DNA of 64,000 nucleotides, from assembly GCF_030813505.1 (NCBI RefSeq), contig NZ_JAUSUE010000019.1; one strand, 5' to 3'. A model generated the notes under the pieces. It worked only from the letters and a program-made list of their open reading frames with translations. It was not told where the DNA came from and did not search any database. The DNA is from Pectinatus haikarae (lineage in GTDB: Bacteria; Bacillota; Negativicutes; Selenomonadales; Selenomonadaceae). Positions 44,895 to 53,972 of this stretch are shown here, in pieces (position 1 is the stretch's first letter; every line of letters starts with the position of its first letter). Both the position numbers and the translations under genes were made by a program.

Positions 44895-44908
44895 GAGTAC
44901 CTCTGTTT

Positions 44909-45337
44909 TTAATAAGTTTTTATTTTGAATAACGGTTGACCATATTCAACAAAGTCACCGTCTTTTACGAGAACTTCCACGATTTCGCCTTCTGCCTGCG
45001 CCTCAATTTCAGAAAATAGTTTCATGGCTTCTAAAATGCAAATAACTGTATTGGGATGAACTTTGCTTCCGGGCTGGACAAAAGAAGGCATATTAGGTTC
45101 GGGCGAACTATAAAAGGTGCCCACCATCGGTGCTGTTATTTCCTCTATTTTGTCGCTTTCTTTATTTACCGCTATTGCCGGAGCAGTGACGTCATCTTTT
45201 TTGACAGGGGCAAAATCGGATGGTACACTGTTTTTTTCTAGTAATATTTCTCCGTCACTGAATTTCACTTTAAGACGGTTCAGGGAAGAATGTTCCAGAG
45301 CATGCATCAAATCTTTTATTTCATCTAATTCAAACAA
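44909..45337 (-). CDS. accB: Biotin carboxyl carrier protein
   Basis: 142 aa. The C-terminal 75 residues form a biotinyl domain with the modified lysine in EAMKL (Lys106); the N-terminal part carries an AccB-type leader and a flexible Ala/Pro/acidic linker. BirA attaches biotin. It lies between pxpC and accC, 15 bases from each, so all are made together. Confidence 0.92.
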   Translation of the reverse strand: MFELDEIKDLMHALEHSSLNRLKVKFSDGEILLEKNSVPSDFAPVKKDDVTAPAIAVNKESDKIEEITAPMVGTFYSSPEPNMPSFVQPGSKVHPNTVICILEAMKLFSEIEAQAEGEIVEVLVKDGDFVEYGQPLFKIKTY

Positions 45338-45352
45338 AGCATATTCCTCCTG

Positions 45353-46357
45353 CTAATTTTGCAGCTTGGCATTTACTGCTATTTTAATATTTTCCATATA
45401 TTTTTCCATTTCGATGAACAGCCTTTCACTCTCTTCGTTGCTGATGAGCTTGAAATGGATATGATCATTGGGCTTCATTTGGGCAATGCGTGCGGCATCA
45501 ACTGCTATTGCCTGAGCTATGACGGGATAGCCTGCAACGGATTGGTGATCAGCCATCAGTATTATTGGCATGCCCTGAGGAGGAACTTGGATAGTACCGA
45601 GGCCGATAGCCTCAGAAATGATTTCCAATGGTTTTTCCGTTTTCAGTGAATCACCTTTTAAACGATAGCCCATCCTGTCTGCATTATTAGTGATAATATA
45701 ATCAGATGAGAAAAAATTGTATTTTGATTGCTGGTCAAAATATTTATAGTGGAGACCTGCCGTAACGCGTATAGGTTTGTGCAGACTTTCCGCAGAAACA
45801 TGTGTTTTGCCGATGTACCAGCGGGCTTCGGCGAACGACTGGGCGCCGCGGGATAGTAAATGAAAAAGCATTTGCTGTCCGAAAGGGTTAGGCGAGCCTG
45901 TATTGAGGCTGTCTCCCTTTTGCAGGGCACGTCCTTTGAAACCGCCGATGCCGGCCCGCATATAAGTGCTTTTGCTGCCCATAACAGCGGTGATATCAAA
46001 TCCGCCGGCAACGGCAATATAGGCACGGCAGCCTGTATGACAGCTGCTGAATTTCATAATGGCACCTGCTTTTACAGCAACAGGACGCATATAAGGCACG
46101 GGCATGCCGTCTATTATCGGTTGAAAATCACCGCCGGTAACAGCAATAAGAGTATCAGCAGTAAATTCTATAGTGGGTCCGAGCAGAGTGATTTCCAATG
46201 TGCCTTCATTTTCATCATTGCCGACGAGTATATTGGCAATGCGCATGGAATAAACATCCATGGCGCCGGATACGAGCACACCTATTTTCTGATAACCGTA
46301 GCGGCCGGTATCCTGAATACTAGTGAGCAGACCGGGACGGATTATTTGTAAACTCAT
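45353..46357 (-). CDS. pxpC: 5-oxoprolinase subunit C / biotin-dependent carboxyltransferase-like protein
   Basis: 334 aa. It is the KipA/PxpC family (carboxyltransferase A/B domain, as in urea carboxylase). RPGLLTSIQDTGRYGYQ at residues 7-23, GVLVSGAMD, and the metal/active-site run NNADRMGYRLKG near 223 are typical. With PxpA and PxpB it opens the 5-oxoproline ring using ATP. It overlaps pxpB by 4 bases and precedes accB and accC. Confidence 0.88.
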   Translation of the reverse strand: MSLQIIRPGLLTSIQDTGRYGYQKIGVLVSGAMDVYSMRIANILVGNDENEGTLEITLLGPTIEFTADTLIAVTGGDFQPIIDGMPVPYMRPVAVKAGAIMKFSSCHTGCRAYIAVAGGFDITAVMGSKSTYMRAGIGGFKGRALQKGDSLNTGSPNPFGQQMLFHLLSRGAQSFAEARWYIGKTHVSAESLHKPIRVTAGLHYKYFDQQSKYNFFSSDYIITNNADRMGYRLKGDSLKTEKPLEIISEAIGLGTIQVPPQGMPIILMADHQSVAGYPVIAQAIAVDAARIAQMKPNDHIHFKLISNEESERLFIEMEKYMENIKIAVNAKLQN

Positions 46358-47079
46358 GATTTATCCCCCTTTAGCTGCTGATATTTTTCCGGTGAAATGG
46401 AAATGAACTTCACCATATCTCCAGAATGAAGCAGGCTGGGAGTGAGTGAGTCGGGGCGGAATAAGTCAATTGGTGTGCGGCCGATAAGCTGCCAGCCGCC
46501 GGGAGTGCTGATCGGGTAGCCGCCTGTCTGTTTACCGGCTATACCGATGCTGCCTGCGGGAATGGATAAACGCGGTTCCGCTCTGCGCGGTGTGGCGATT
46601 CTTTCGTCCATACCGCCAAGATAAGGGAATCCGGGGCAGAAGCCTATCATATAAACTAAATAAGTATTCTGTGAGTGGATCTCGATCACTTCATCGACAG
46701 CCAGTTTATTGTGGTCCGCTACGAAGGATATATCAGGACCGTAATCGCCGCCATAGCATACGGGAATTTCTACTGTGTGCGGTTGTGGCTGCGGCAGACG
46801 GGAGGCTGCAGTGATATACGATTCGATTATTTCTGAAACGATTTTATATGCAGTTTTATCTTTTGCAGCGTTCTCATTTTTTATAATAAAAGGATTATAA
46901 AAAACAGCCACGCTGGTATAAGAAATAACATATTCATAAAATCCGCTAAAAGAATGTTTTTCTATATAATCAGCCAGATTTTTTACTTTTTTATGGATCT
47001 GCGGACTTATCTGGTCACCAAAAGTTACTATAAGTCCTGTTTCACCGAGAGGTCTTATAATGTAAGATGTTTTATCCAA
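46354..47079 (-). CDS. pxpB: 5-oxoprolinase subunit B
   Basis: 241 aa KipI/PxpB family (carboxyltransferase C/D domain). Conserved pieces are CYGGDYGPDI near residue 107, IGFCPGFPYLGGM near 149 and GIAGKQTGGYPISTPGGW near 182. It partners PxpC; in B. subtilis the homologue also inhibits the kinase KinA. It is followed with overlap by pxpC. Confidence 0.9.
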   Translation of the reverse strand: MDKTSYIIRPLGETGLIVTFGDQISPQIHKKVKNLADYIEKHSFSGFYEYVISYTSVAVFYNPFIIKNENAAKDKTAYKIVSEIIESYITAASRLPQPQPHTVEIPVCYGGDYGPDISFVADHNKLAVDEVIEIHSQNTYLVYMIGFCPGFPYLGGMDERIATPRRAEPRLSIPAGSIGIAGKQTGGYPISTPGGWQLIGRTPIDLFRPDSLTPSLLHSGDMVKFISISPEKYQQLKGDKS

Positions 47080-47143
47080 AATTTTCCTCCGAGGATAACA
47101 ATTTTTGAATTCCGCTGGAATGAAAACAGAACAACAAATAAAA

Positions 47144-47905
47144 TCAATCTTTAAATGATTTTATTGATATGCCGGCTTCATTTAAAGCGTTATTTACCTT
47201 TTCAGCAAAAAGAAGAGCTTTGGCATTATCACCATGAATGCAGATCGTATCAGTCTGTACAGATATTTCACTGCCGTCTGCCGTTGTTACAGTTCCTGCT
47301 GTAACCATTTGCAGTACCTGTGAAATAGCTGTTTTATCATCAGAAAAAACAGCACCTGGCAGATTGCGAGGCATCAAGCTGCCGTCAGGCATGTACGCTC
47401 TGTCGGCAAATACTTCACTTGCTGTTTTGAGACCTGCATGACTGCCGGCTTTTATAAGTTCGCTGCCGGCAAGACCGTATAAAATGAGACTGCTGTCTAT
47501 ATCATAAACGGCATTGGCAATACCTTCAGCCAGCGCTGCATCCTTAGCCGCCATATTATAGAGCGCGCCATGCGGCTTGACATGCTGTATTTGTGTACCT
47601 GCTGCTTTGACAAAAGCATATAGGGCACCCACTTGATAGAGCGTTATTTCATAGGCATCCTGCGGTGTTATGTTTATATTGCGGCGGCCGAAGCCGTTCA
47701 GATCCGTAAGACCGGGATGTGCGCCTATCGCAGTGTGATTTTCAAGAGCCAGAGCAACTGTTTTGTGCATAACATGAGGATCACCGGCGTGAAAACCGCA
47801 GGCTATATTTGCTGAGGAGACATATTGCAAAACAGCACTGTCGTTGCCGATTTTATATGCACCAAAACTTTCGCCAAGATCGCTGTTTAAATCTATTTTT
47901 TTCAT
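47144..47905 (-). CDS. pxpA: 5-oxoprolinase subunit A (LamB/YcsF family)
   Basis: 253 aa. N-terminal DLNSDLGESFGAYKIG, ANIACGFHAGDPHVM near residue 30 and HVKPHGALYN near 90 define the family; the fold is a deformed TIM barrel with a polar active site. With PxpB and PxpC it hydrolyses 5-oxoproline to glutamate. ATG 47905 is favoured over TTG 47914 since AAGGA is correctly spaced only for the ATG. It is the first enzyme gene after a structured leader at 47956-48038. Confidence 0.9.
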   Translation of the reverse strand: MKKIDLNSDLGESFGAYKIGNDSAVLQYVSSANIACGFHAGDPHVMHKTVALALENHTAIGAHPGLTDLNGFGRRNINITPQDAYEITLYQVGALYAFVKAAGTQIQHVKPHGALYNMAAKDAALAEGIANAVYDIDSSLILYGLAGSELIKAGSHAGLKTASEVFADRAYMPDGSLMPRNLPGAVFSDDKTAISQVLQMVTAGTVTTADGSEISVQTDTICIHGDNAKALLFAEKVNNALNEAGISIKSFKD

Positions 47906-47955
47906 AAAAGACAATCCTTTCTCAAATTATGATCAGCTGAAGAAATGATAGGTAT

Positions 47956-48038
47956 TTATCCGATGACTAACCCGTTCTAATACTCCCTGGATAATTTCGT
48001 ACTATTCAGGAGACGTCAAAACGCTGTCTGAATTAAGT
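47956..48038 (-). ncRNA. Structured leader RNA candidate before pxpA
   Basis: On the minus strand two helices can form in series: ACT-(TA)-ATTCAG (48028-48038) with CTGAATAGT (48001-48009), and TTATCC (47989-47994) with GGATAA (47956-47961), the second enclosing an AGGGAG...ACGGG stretch. It lies 50-130 bases before pxpA. It fits none of the riboswitch classes I can recognise (not T-box, cobalamin, yybP, guanidine). Regulation is inferred from position only. Confidence 0.4.
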
Positions 48039-48133
48039 CCTCATTTATAAAACATAACAGTTTAAATTTGATTTTTATTGACCAAGAGTAATGAAGAGTA
48101 ATTATAAGTATATATTATAATTATACAATTTGG

Positions 48134-48170
48134 AAAAGAAAACTGCCATATCCGATATGGCAGTTTTTCC
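48134..48170 (-). terminator. Bidirectional terminator after the NRAMP-like gene
   Basis: AAAACTGCCATAT (48139-48151) pairs with ATATGGCAGTTTT (48155-48167) around a 3-base loop; A-rich and T-rich tails give a T-tract in both directions. It should separate the transporter transcript from the pxp operon. Confidence 0.8.
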
Positions 48171-48264
48171 TCAGAGTGGCCCTACGCAGCAGAACCGCGT
48201 CTTGGAAAATAAATGATATGAACTTTCTCACAGCGTAAAACTATTATGGTGTGAAATTATCCAG

Positions 48265-49482
48265 TCAGCCAAGAAATTGGTTCATGAACGTATGCACACT
48301 CATATATCCCATCATGATGACAACTAAAATACCCGTTACGGTCATCCAAACAGGATGGCGGTATTCACCGACGATTTTTCTGCTGTAAGCTCCGACCAAT
48401 ATGGAAGCTAAAGCCAGCGGAAGGATAAAACCATTGATCGTTCCGACGATGATGAGAACTTTTACCGGCTGACCGATGATAACGAAAACAAGTGTAGAGA
48501 ATATGATGAAGCCAATAATGATTTTACTGTAATAGGCATCGATTTTACTGCTGAAGGATTTTAAGAAGGACACCGATGTGTAAGCACAGCCTATGACCGA
48601 AGTAGTGCCGGCAGACCATATAACAATACCGAAAAGTTTGTAGCCAATGTCACCTGCCGCTGCCTGAAAGACCGATGCCGCCGGATTTGCCGGATCAATG
48701 GCATAACCGTGAGTGATTACGCCCAATGCACCAAGAAATAAAACTATACGCATGACGCCGGTTATCAATATACCGCTGATAGCACTTCTTGTAGCCTGCG
48801 GTATAAATTTTAATCCTTTTATACCTGAATCAAGGAGCCGATGGCCGCCGGCAAAGGTTATATAACCGCCGACACTGCCGCCTATCAATGTTATGAGAGC
48901 CATGATGTCAATTGTGTCAGGCACAAACGTTTTGACCACAGCATCACCGACAGGTGGAAGAGCTGCCACGGCCACAAATACTGCCAAAAGAATGCGGACA
49001 ATGCCGAATGTGCTGACAAATTTGTCCATGATTTCACCGATCTGTTTAAAACAAAAAATAGATAATGCAATGATGCCGCAGACTATAGCTGCCGCCTTTA
49101 CCGGAACGCCGAAAAGAACATTAAGACCGAGAGCCGCACCGGCAACATTGCCGATGTTAAAACACAGACCGCCGATAATAATAAGGACTGAAATAAAATA
49201 ACCGAGACCGGGAAGAACGGCGTTGCCGATTTCCTGCCCGCGTTTGCCGGAGGCTACGATGATTCGCCAAACATTTATCTGTACGATGATGTCGATGACC
49301 ACCGAAGCCAGGATAACAAAACCAAAACTGGCGCCAGATTTTTGAGTGAATACTGTAGTTTGCATCAGGAAACCGGGACCGATCGCCGTTATAGCCATCA
49401 GAAAAATTGCACCGATGTAAGAACGGAGCTGGGTCTTTACTTTAAACCGGTCAGCTTCCTTTTGTATTTGATTTTCTGCCAT
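48265..49482 (-). CDS. NRAMP-related transporter (YcsG type) lacking the metal motif
   Basis: 405 aa with about 11 hydrophobic segments and the overall NRAMP/LeuT-like plan. Canonical metal-transporting NRAMPs have DPGN in membrane segment 1 and MPH in segment 6; here segment 1 reads AIGPGF and no MPH is found. It is therefore unlikely to carry Mn2+ or Fe2+. Its place beside pxpABC and the DUF1445 gene, as in the B. subtilis ycs-kip region, suggests import of 5-oxoproline or a related small organic compound. This substrate is inference. Confidence 0.8.
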   Translation of the reverse strand: MAENQIQKEADRFKVKTQLRSYIGAIFLMAITAIGPGFLMQTTVFTQKSGASFGFVILASVVIDIIVQINVWRIIVASGKRGQEIGNAVLPGLGYFISVLIIIGGLCFNIGNVAGAALGLNVLFGVPVKAAAIVCGIIALSIFCFKQIGEIMDKFVSTFGIVRILLAVFVAVAALPPVGDAVVKTFVPDTIDIMALITLIGGSVGGYITFAGGHRLLDSGIKGLKFIPQATRSAISGILITGVMRIVLFLGALGVITHGYAIDPANPAASVFQAAAGDIGYKLFGIVIWSAGTTSVIGCAYTSVSFLKSFSSKIDAYYSKIIIGFIIFSTLVFVIIGQPVKVLIIVGTINGFILPLALASILVGAYSRKIVGEYRHPVWMTVTGILVVIMMGYMSVHTFMNQFLG

Positions 49483-49736
49483 AAAAATCTAACCTTTCCA
49501 ATTGTTTTAAGTGAGAATAATATAAAAACAGCACTTAAAGCAAAATTATTTACTTCAAGCGCCGTTGCTATAAATAATAATATCATTAAAATGACACATT
49601 GTAAATTGAAAAAAGTTATCATTTAATAAAATATTTTATTTGAATTATTTTATATATTAAGAAAAGATGCAAATTACAATAATAAATTTAATAAGATTTC
49701 AATTTAAATTATTGTCCCGTTCTGATTTAAAATATT

Positions 49737-50516
49737 TTATATGTTGAAAGAAAAAGGTATTTCAATTTCATCAAAAAATTCTTTATAGATTTTTTTGCGC
49801 AGCAGCAGAAAGTCATAACCATTTCTGTCACGCGGTCTGGGCAGTTCCACTGGTATGATCTTTTTGATAGTCGCCGGCCTGTTGGACATGACTATTACAC
49901 GATCACTGAGGAATATGGCCTCGTCAATGTCATGAGTAACTAACAATATAGTACTTTTTTCAGTCTGCCATATACGAGTTATTTCCTGCTGCATATGAAT
50001 ACGTGTTATTGCATCCAGTGCACCGAAGGGTTCATCAAGCAGCAATACCTTAGGATGGCTTATAAGGGCACGGGCAATACTCACACGCTGCTGCATACCG
50101 CCGGATAATTGCGAAGGATAAGCATCAGCAAAACTTTCCAGGCCTACAAGTTTAATATGCTTTTGGACATCGTTCTTATCATCTTCCGACAATTGCTTAT
50201 TTTCCAGTCCGAAAGTAATGTTTTTATATACTGATAACCAGGGGAATAAGCGTGCCTCCTGAAAAACAATGCCGATGTCGTGGGTGGAGTATTGCAATTC
50301 ATGCCCACCCAATAAAATACTGCCGGCAGTCTGACTGCTGAGGCCGATAATCAACTTCAGCAATGTACTTTTTCCGCAGCCGCTTGGGCCGATAATACTT
50401 ACAAATTCACCCGGAGAGACGTCCAGATTTACATCATTGAGAACATCAATTTTTTTATCCTTGATAAAAAAAGATTTACTTATGTTAAGCAATGACAATT
50501 TTTCTAAGTTTTTCAT
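49737..50516 (-). CDS. ABC transporter ATP-binding protein (SsuB/TauB type)
   Basis: 259 aa. Walker A GPSGCGKST (about residue 43), Q-loop VFQEARLFPWL, signature LSGGMQQRVSIARAL, Walker B LLLDEPFGALD and the switch His in LVTHDIDEA are intact. FQEARLFPW is common in sulfonate, taurine and nitrate importers. Overlaps the permease gene by 4 bases. Last gene of the operon; no clear terminator follows in the 254-base AT-rich gap before the NRAMP-like gene. Confidence 0.9.
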   Translation of the reverse strand: MKNLEKLSLLNISKSFFIKDKKIDVLNDVNLDVSPGEFVSIIGPSGCGKSTLLKLIIGLSSQTAGSILLGGHELQYSTHDIGIVFQEARLFPWLSVYKNITFGLENKQLSEDDKNDVQKHIKLVGLESFADAYPSQLSGGMQQRVSIARALISHPKVLLLDEPFGALDAITRIHMQQEITRIWQTEKSTILLVTHDIDEAIFLSDRVIVMSNRPATIKKIIPVELPRPRDRNGYDFLLLRKKIYKEFFDEIEIPFSFNI

Positions 50517-51310
50517 ATTTTTCTTGTCACTTCTTCCTGGTAAATATTAGTATTCCACCGCAAAAGATGACGTTCGGCCACCTTTACCAACTCTTCGATA
50601 ACTATACCCGTCAGCCCGATGGAAAACACTCCTACCAGAACGATATCAATCTGAAATAATTCACGGGCGTACATGATCATATAGCCAATACCTGCTGAAG
50701 CGGCAATGAGTTCAGCTGCTATCACACTTCGCCAAGCTACATCAATACCGATCCGTATACCCGTAAAAATTTCCGGCAGCGTTGAAGGCAGTATCACGTC
50801 AAGCATTGTTGTCTTGTAGTCTTTTCGTAAAACTTTAGCCACTTCCAGATATTTCTTATCTACATTTCTTATTGCCTGAACTACGCTGACTAAAACTGAC
50901 CAAAAGCTGCCTATGGATATTGCCGCTATTTTGGAAGATTCATCAATACCCAGCCACAATATTAATACAGGAATCCATGCGATGACTGGGATAGGTCTTA
51001 AAATACCAAAAATAAAGCGGACTGATTTTTGTAGATTCTTATTTAATGCAACCTGAATACCGACAATTATACCTAAACTGACACCAATGAAAAATCCTTC
51101 TGCAACGCGTATTATACTGATAAGCAGGTTTCTTACCAGTTCGCCGTTAGACAGCAGAATGAAGAATTCTCTTATGATCCATGAAGGTGATGGTAAAAAT
51201 TTGGTTTCTATCAGGTTGAACCGACTGCAAGACTCCCATATAAGCAATAAAATTAAAGGAACTATTATCGATAAATAATTTTCAGTGAACCATAAATATA
51301 TTTTTTTCAT
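50513..51310 (-). CDS. ABC transporter permease (SsuC/TauC type)
   Basis: 265 aa with about six membrane segments. FLPSPSWIIREFF near residue 38, RPIPVIAWIPVLILWLG near 110 and the coupling loop at LPEIFTGIRIGIDVAWRSV (core LPEIFTGIRIGI, near 180) are typical of sulfonate/nitrate/taurine permeases. It works with the ATPase that overlaps it and with the binding protein encoded just upstream. Confidence 0.9.
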   Translation of the reverse strand: MKKIYLWFTENYLSIIVPLILLLIWESCSRFNLIETKFLPSPSWIIREFFILLSNGELVRNLLISIIRVAEGFFIGVSLGIIVGIQVALNKNLQKSVRFIFGILRPIPVIAWIPVLILWLGIDESSKIAAISIGSFWSVLVSVVQAIRNVDKKYLEVAKVLRKDYKTTMLDVILPSTLPEIFTGIRIGIDVAWRSVIAAELIAASAGIGYMIMYARELFQIDIVLVGVFSIGLTGIVIEELVKVAERHLLRWNTNIYQEEVTRKI

Positions 51311-51335
51311 GATATTATCCTAAATATAATTTATT

Positions 51336-51374
51336 AACGCAGCCAATAAATTATATTTCATAATTGGCTGCGTT
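51336..51374 (-). repeat. Intercistronic stem-loop between binding protein and permease genes
   Basis: AACGCAGCCAAT (51336-51347) and its exact complement (51363-51374) form a 12-bp stem without a U-tract. Such hairpins after binding-protein genes often protect the upstream message, giving more binding protein than permease. Confidence 0.6.
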
Positions 51375-51388
51375 CAATTTGGATTAAC

Positions 51389-52369
51389 TTAATTGAGGAA
51401 GGATTGATCTACAAAATCATTTATATCAAAATCTTTTTTTATCTTTCCGTCGGCCTTCATCAAATCTTTTATTTTAGTGAAAGTATTGAGATCGTCCTGC
51501 GTGAAATATATATCCCAATTAATTGTCTGCAACGATTTTTTCAATGGAGCCTCCGGTATTTTGCTATCATCGGCTATCAATTTCAGGGATTCGTCGGGAT
51601 GTTCCTTCAAATAGGTGACAGTATCATTGTGTGCCTTTAGAAATCCCTTGACCAGATCGGGATGTTCTTTAGTAAATTCAGTCCTCATTAAATATACGCC
51701 GGCTGTTTTTATAATGCCTTTGGAGCTGATCAAAGTTTTACCTGCCTGATCAAGTTCGATATCGGCAACAAAAGGCTGCCATGTAACAACTGCATCGACA
51801 TTACCGGCCTGCAAGGCGGTTTTTTGATCAGAGGTGGTCATATTTACTATATTAAAATCATTTTGTGTCAAATTATTTTGTTCGATGAGAAACAGGAAAA
51901 AAACATAAGCACCTGAACCAAGCTGAACACCGATTTTCTTACCTTTAAGATCGTTCAAGGAGGAAATATTTGCATCGGGACGAACTAACAGGCTGTAATA
52001 ATAATCATCCGAGTAGGATCTGCCTACTGCCTTTACATCAATGCCATTGCCTTTAGCCGAGATCGCAGGAAGCGGGCCCATGTTGGCCACATCGATCTGC
52101 CCACTGGCGAGTGCCTCATTCATCGGCGGCCCTGCTAAAAATAGTCTGTATTCTATTTTCACATTATCTTTCGCAAATTCATTTTCTAAAATCTTCTTTT
52201 GCTTTTGCAGGACAGTCAGTGAGCTGCTGGCCTGATAACCTACCCTTATCACTTTGGTACTGCCGTCCTGAGCCGGCTGGCTGGTCTGTGCCTGTTGAAA
52301 GGATAAAGCCGCCTTGATACCGGCTATGACTACTATCGCTATTAATATACCAATAATGACCTTTTTCAT
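51389..52369 (-). CDS. ABC transporter substrate-binding protein (SsuA/TauA, NMT1 family)
   Basis: 326 aa. It has a hydrophobic N-terminal signal (residues 3-20) without an obvious lipobox Cys, so it is either secreted to the periplasm or anchored by the uncut signal. The NMT1-type fold shows IRVGYQASSSLTVLQ near 42, QIDVANMGPLPAISA near 93 and LKGKKIGVQLGSGAY near 143. These proteins bind sulfonates, taurine, nitrate or pyrimidine precursors. Next to the Suy/UxaA-type lyase genes it most likely binds an organosulfonate or a hydroxy acid. It is followed by a stem-loop and the permease gene. Confidence 0.85.
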   Translation of the reverse strand: MKKVIIGILIAIVVIAGIKAALSFQQAQTSQPAQDGSTKVIRVGYQASSSLTVLQKQKKILENEFAKDNVKIEYRLFLAGPPMNEALASGQIDVANMGPLPAISAKGNGIDVKAVGRSYSDDYYYSLLVRPDANISSLNDLKGKKIGVQLGSGAYVFFLFLIEQNNLTQNDFNIVNMTTSDQKTALQAGNVDAVVTWQPFVADIELDQAGKTLISSKGIIKTAGVYLMRTEFTKEHPDLVKGFLKAHNDTVTYLKEHPDESLKLIADDSKIPEAPLKKSLQTINWDIYFTQDDLNTFTKIKDLMKADGKIKKDFDINDFVDQSFLN

Positions 52370-52409
52370 ATGTATGCTCCTGCTCTGAATAATTTATTTG
52401 CGAATTATA

Positions 52410-53573
52410 TCATGCACTGGGATATAATCTGGTTAACACAAATTCCTGCTGACCGAGGACCTCGGCTGCCGTATACTGTCCGCGAGCCGCAGCAGTGAGA
52501 GCATCAAGAACTTTATCAGCAGCTTGATCCAAATTGATTTCATGAGTAAGTACACTGCTGATATCTACATCGATATGCTCTGACATTTCGACTGCTGTTT
52601 TAGGATTCGCGGTAATTTTAATTACTGGGACTATCGGATTACCGACAATATTGCCTTGTCCCGTAATAAATAAGTGTAATGCTGCTCCCGCGGCGCCCAT
52701 AAGTGTTATATATTCTGCCGCAGCTGATGAGCTGTCCATAAAATGAAGACCTTTAGTGTGCGGTTTTTCTGCCAGATCGAGCACACTTTGGATAAGAATT
52801 TTTTCCTTGCGGCCGGCTTTTTGAATATTGCCTAAAGCTTTTTCTTCTATAGTAGTGAGTCCGCCGGCAATATTGCCTTCGGTAGGCTGTGAACCCAATA
52901 GATCTTCTCCGCTGGCTTCGATAATTTTCAGGTAGTTGCGATGAATTTGCAGGTATTTATCACTTAATTCTTTTGAAGCAAAATGCTGCGCCAATATATG
53001 TTCGGCACCAGTGGTTTCTGATGTTTCGCCTATTATAACTGTGCCGCCTTCATTAACTAAATGCTCTGCAACACGGCCTGCTGTCGGATTTCCAGCCAGA
53101 CCACTGGTAGTATCGGATTCACCGCATTTGAAACTTATTATCAAATCAGCCAAATTTGCTTCTGTTTTTTCCTGTGCGGTGGCAAATTGAACGAATTCTT
53201 TTGCTTTACGGGAAGCTCGTTCGATTGTTTTAAGCAAGCCGTAACCTTCGATGCCAAAATATGCCACCGGTTTTCCGGTTTGGGCAATCCCGTCGGCAAT
53301 TTTTTTTGCCCAGTTCGGCTCAATCCCAATGACGATAGCAGCTGCAACATTAGGATTGGCACCATTTCCGATCAGAGTACGAAAATGCAGATCAAGGTCT
53401 TCGCCAAACTGCAGACGTCCATACGGATGGGATAAAGCTATGGTGCCGTTTATTATTTTTGCAACAGATTCGGCGGCGTTATTTGACAGATCGTCAACAG
53501 GAATAATTGCTACATAATTGCGTATTCCCAAACTGCCATTTTCTCTTTTATATGCCAAAATTTTTTTACTCAT
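52410..53573 (-). CDS. UxaA-family hydrolase large subunit, sulfolactate sulfo-lyase beta (SuyB)-like
   Basis: 387 aa, complete for the large subunit of the altronate dehydratase/SuyB family. GSLGIRNYVAIIPVDDLSNN at the N-terminus (first part GSLGIRNYVAI), KCGESDTTSGLAGNP near residue 150 and GQGNIVGNPIVPVIK near 312 are typical; Cys151 is a candidate Fe ligand. SuyAB splits 3-sulfolactate to pyruvate and sulfite; UxaA removes water from altronate. The sulfonate-type transporter next door favours the first, but the exact substrate is unproven. It lies 22 bases after the small subunit gene. Confidence 0.8.
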   Translation of the reverse strand: MSKKILAYKRENGSLGIRNYVAIIPVDDLSNNAAESVAKIINGTIALSHPYGRLQFGEDLDLHFRTLIGNGANPNVAAAIVIGIEPNWAKKIADGIAQTGKPVAYFGIEGYGLLKTIERASRKAKEFVQFATAQEKTEANLADLIISFKCGESDTTSGLAGNPTAGRVAEHLVNEGGTVIIGETSETTGAEHILAQHFASKELSDKYLQIHRNYLKIIEASGEDLLGSQPTEGNIAGGLTTIEEKALGNIQKAGRKEKILIQSVLDLAEKPHTKGLHFMDSSSAAAEYITLMGAAGAALHLFITGQGNIVGNPIVPVIKITANPKTAVEMSEHIDVDISSVLTHEINLDQAADKVLDALTAAARGQYTAAEVLGQQEFVLTRLYPSA

Positions 53574-53595
53574 ATCTATTATCTCCAGATTTTAA

Positions 53596-53889
53596 TTATT
53601 TTTTTACCCAATGGATACTTTTCAAATTATGTGTATGAACCCAGCTGCCTTGGTTGATATCCTTAAAGGCACGACCAATTTTTTCTCCGTATTCGATTAT
53701 AAATTCACCGGATTTTATAGAATTCAGAGCTATCTTATGACCAAGAGGAATAGAATCAGCAGCGGTTATATTAAGAACACCCTCATCTGCCAAAAAAACA
53801 CCCTTGACGAATTCGCCCTTTTTTATATCGGTTATTGCGACACCAACACTGTCTTTTTTTTCATGAACTAAAAATTTGTGGTAGGCCAT
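53596..53889 (-). CDS. UxaA-family SAF-domain small subunit, SuyA-like
   Basis: 97 aa SAF domain. KFLVHEKKDSVGVAI at the start, SIPLGHKIALNSI near 56 and VHTHNLKSIHW near the C-terminus match the small subunits of sulfolactate sulfo-lyase and altronate dehydratase. ATG 53889 with AGGAG 8 bases ahead is chosen over an in-frame start at 53907. With the large subunit it should form an iron-dependent lyase that removes sulfite or water beta to a carboxylate. Confidence 0.8.
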   Translation of the reverse strand: MAYHKFLVHEKKDSVGVAITDIKKGEFVKGVFLADEGVLNITAADSIPLGHKIALNSIKSGEFIIEYGEKIGRAFKDINQGSWVHTHNLKSIHWVKK

Positions 53890-53972
53890 ATTATAATCTC
53901 CTGTCATTTTTGATAATTCGCCTGATAAGCGAGTTTTATTTATATTTTTTCCGGATATTGTAAAAAAGCTGT

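Noticed and set aside
47956..48038. Assignment of the pxpA leader to a known riboswitch (guanidine, manganese, glutamine or T-box)
   Set aside because: None of the conserved core sequences of those classes is present, so it is reported only as an unassigned structured candidate.
48265..49482. Naming the NRAMP-like gene mntH
   Set aside because: The DPGN and MPH metal-binding motifs are missing.
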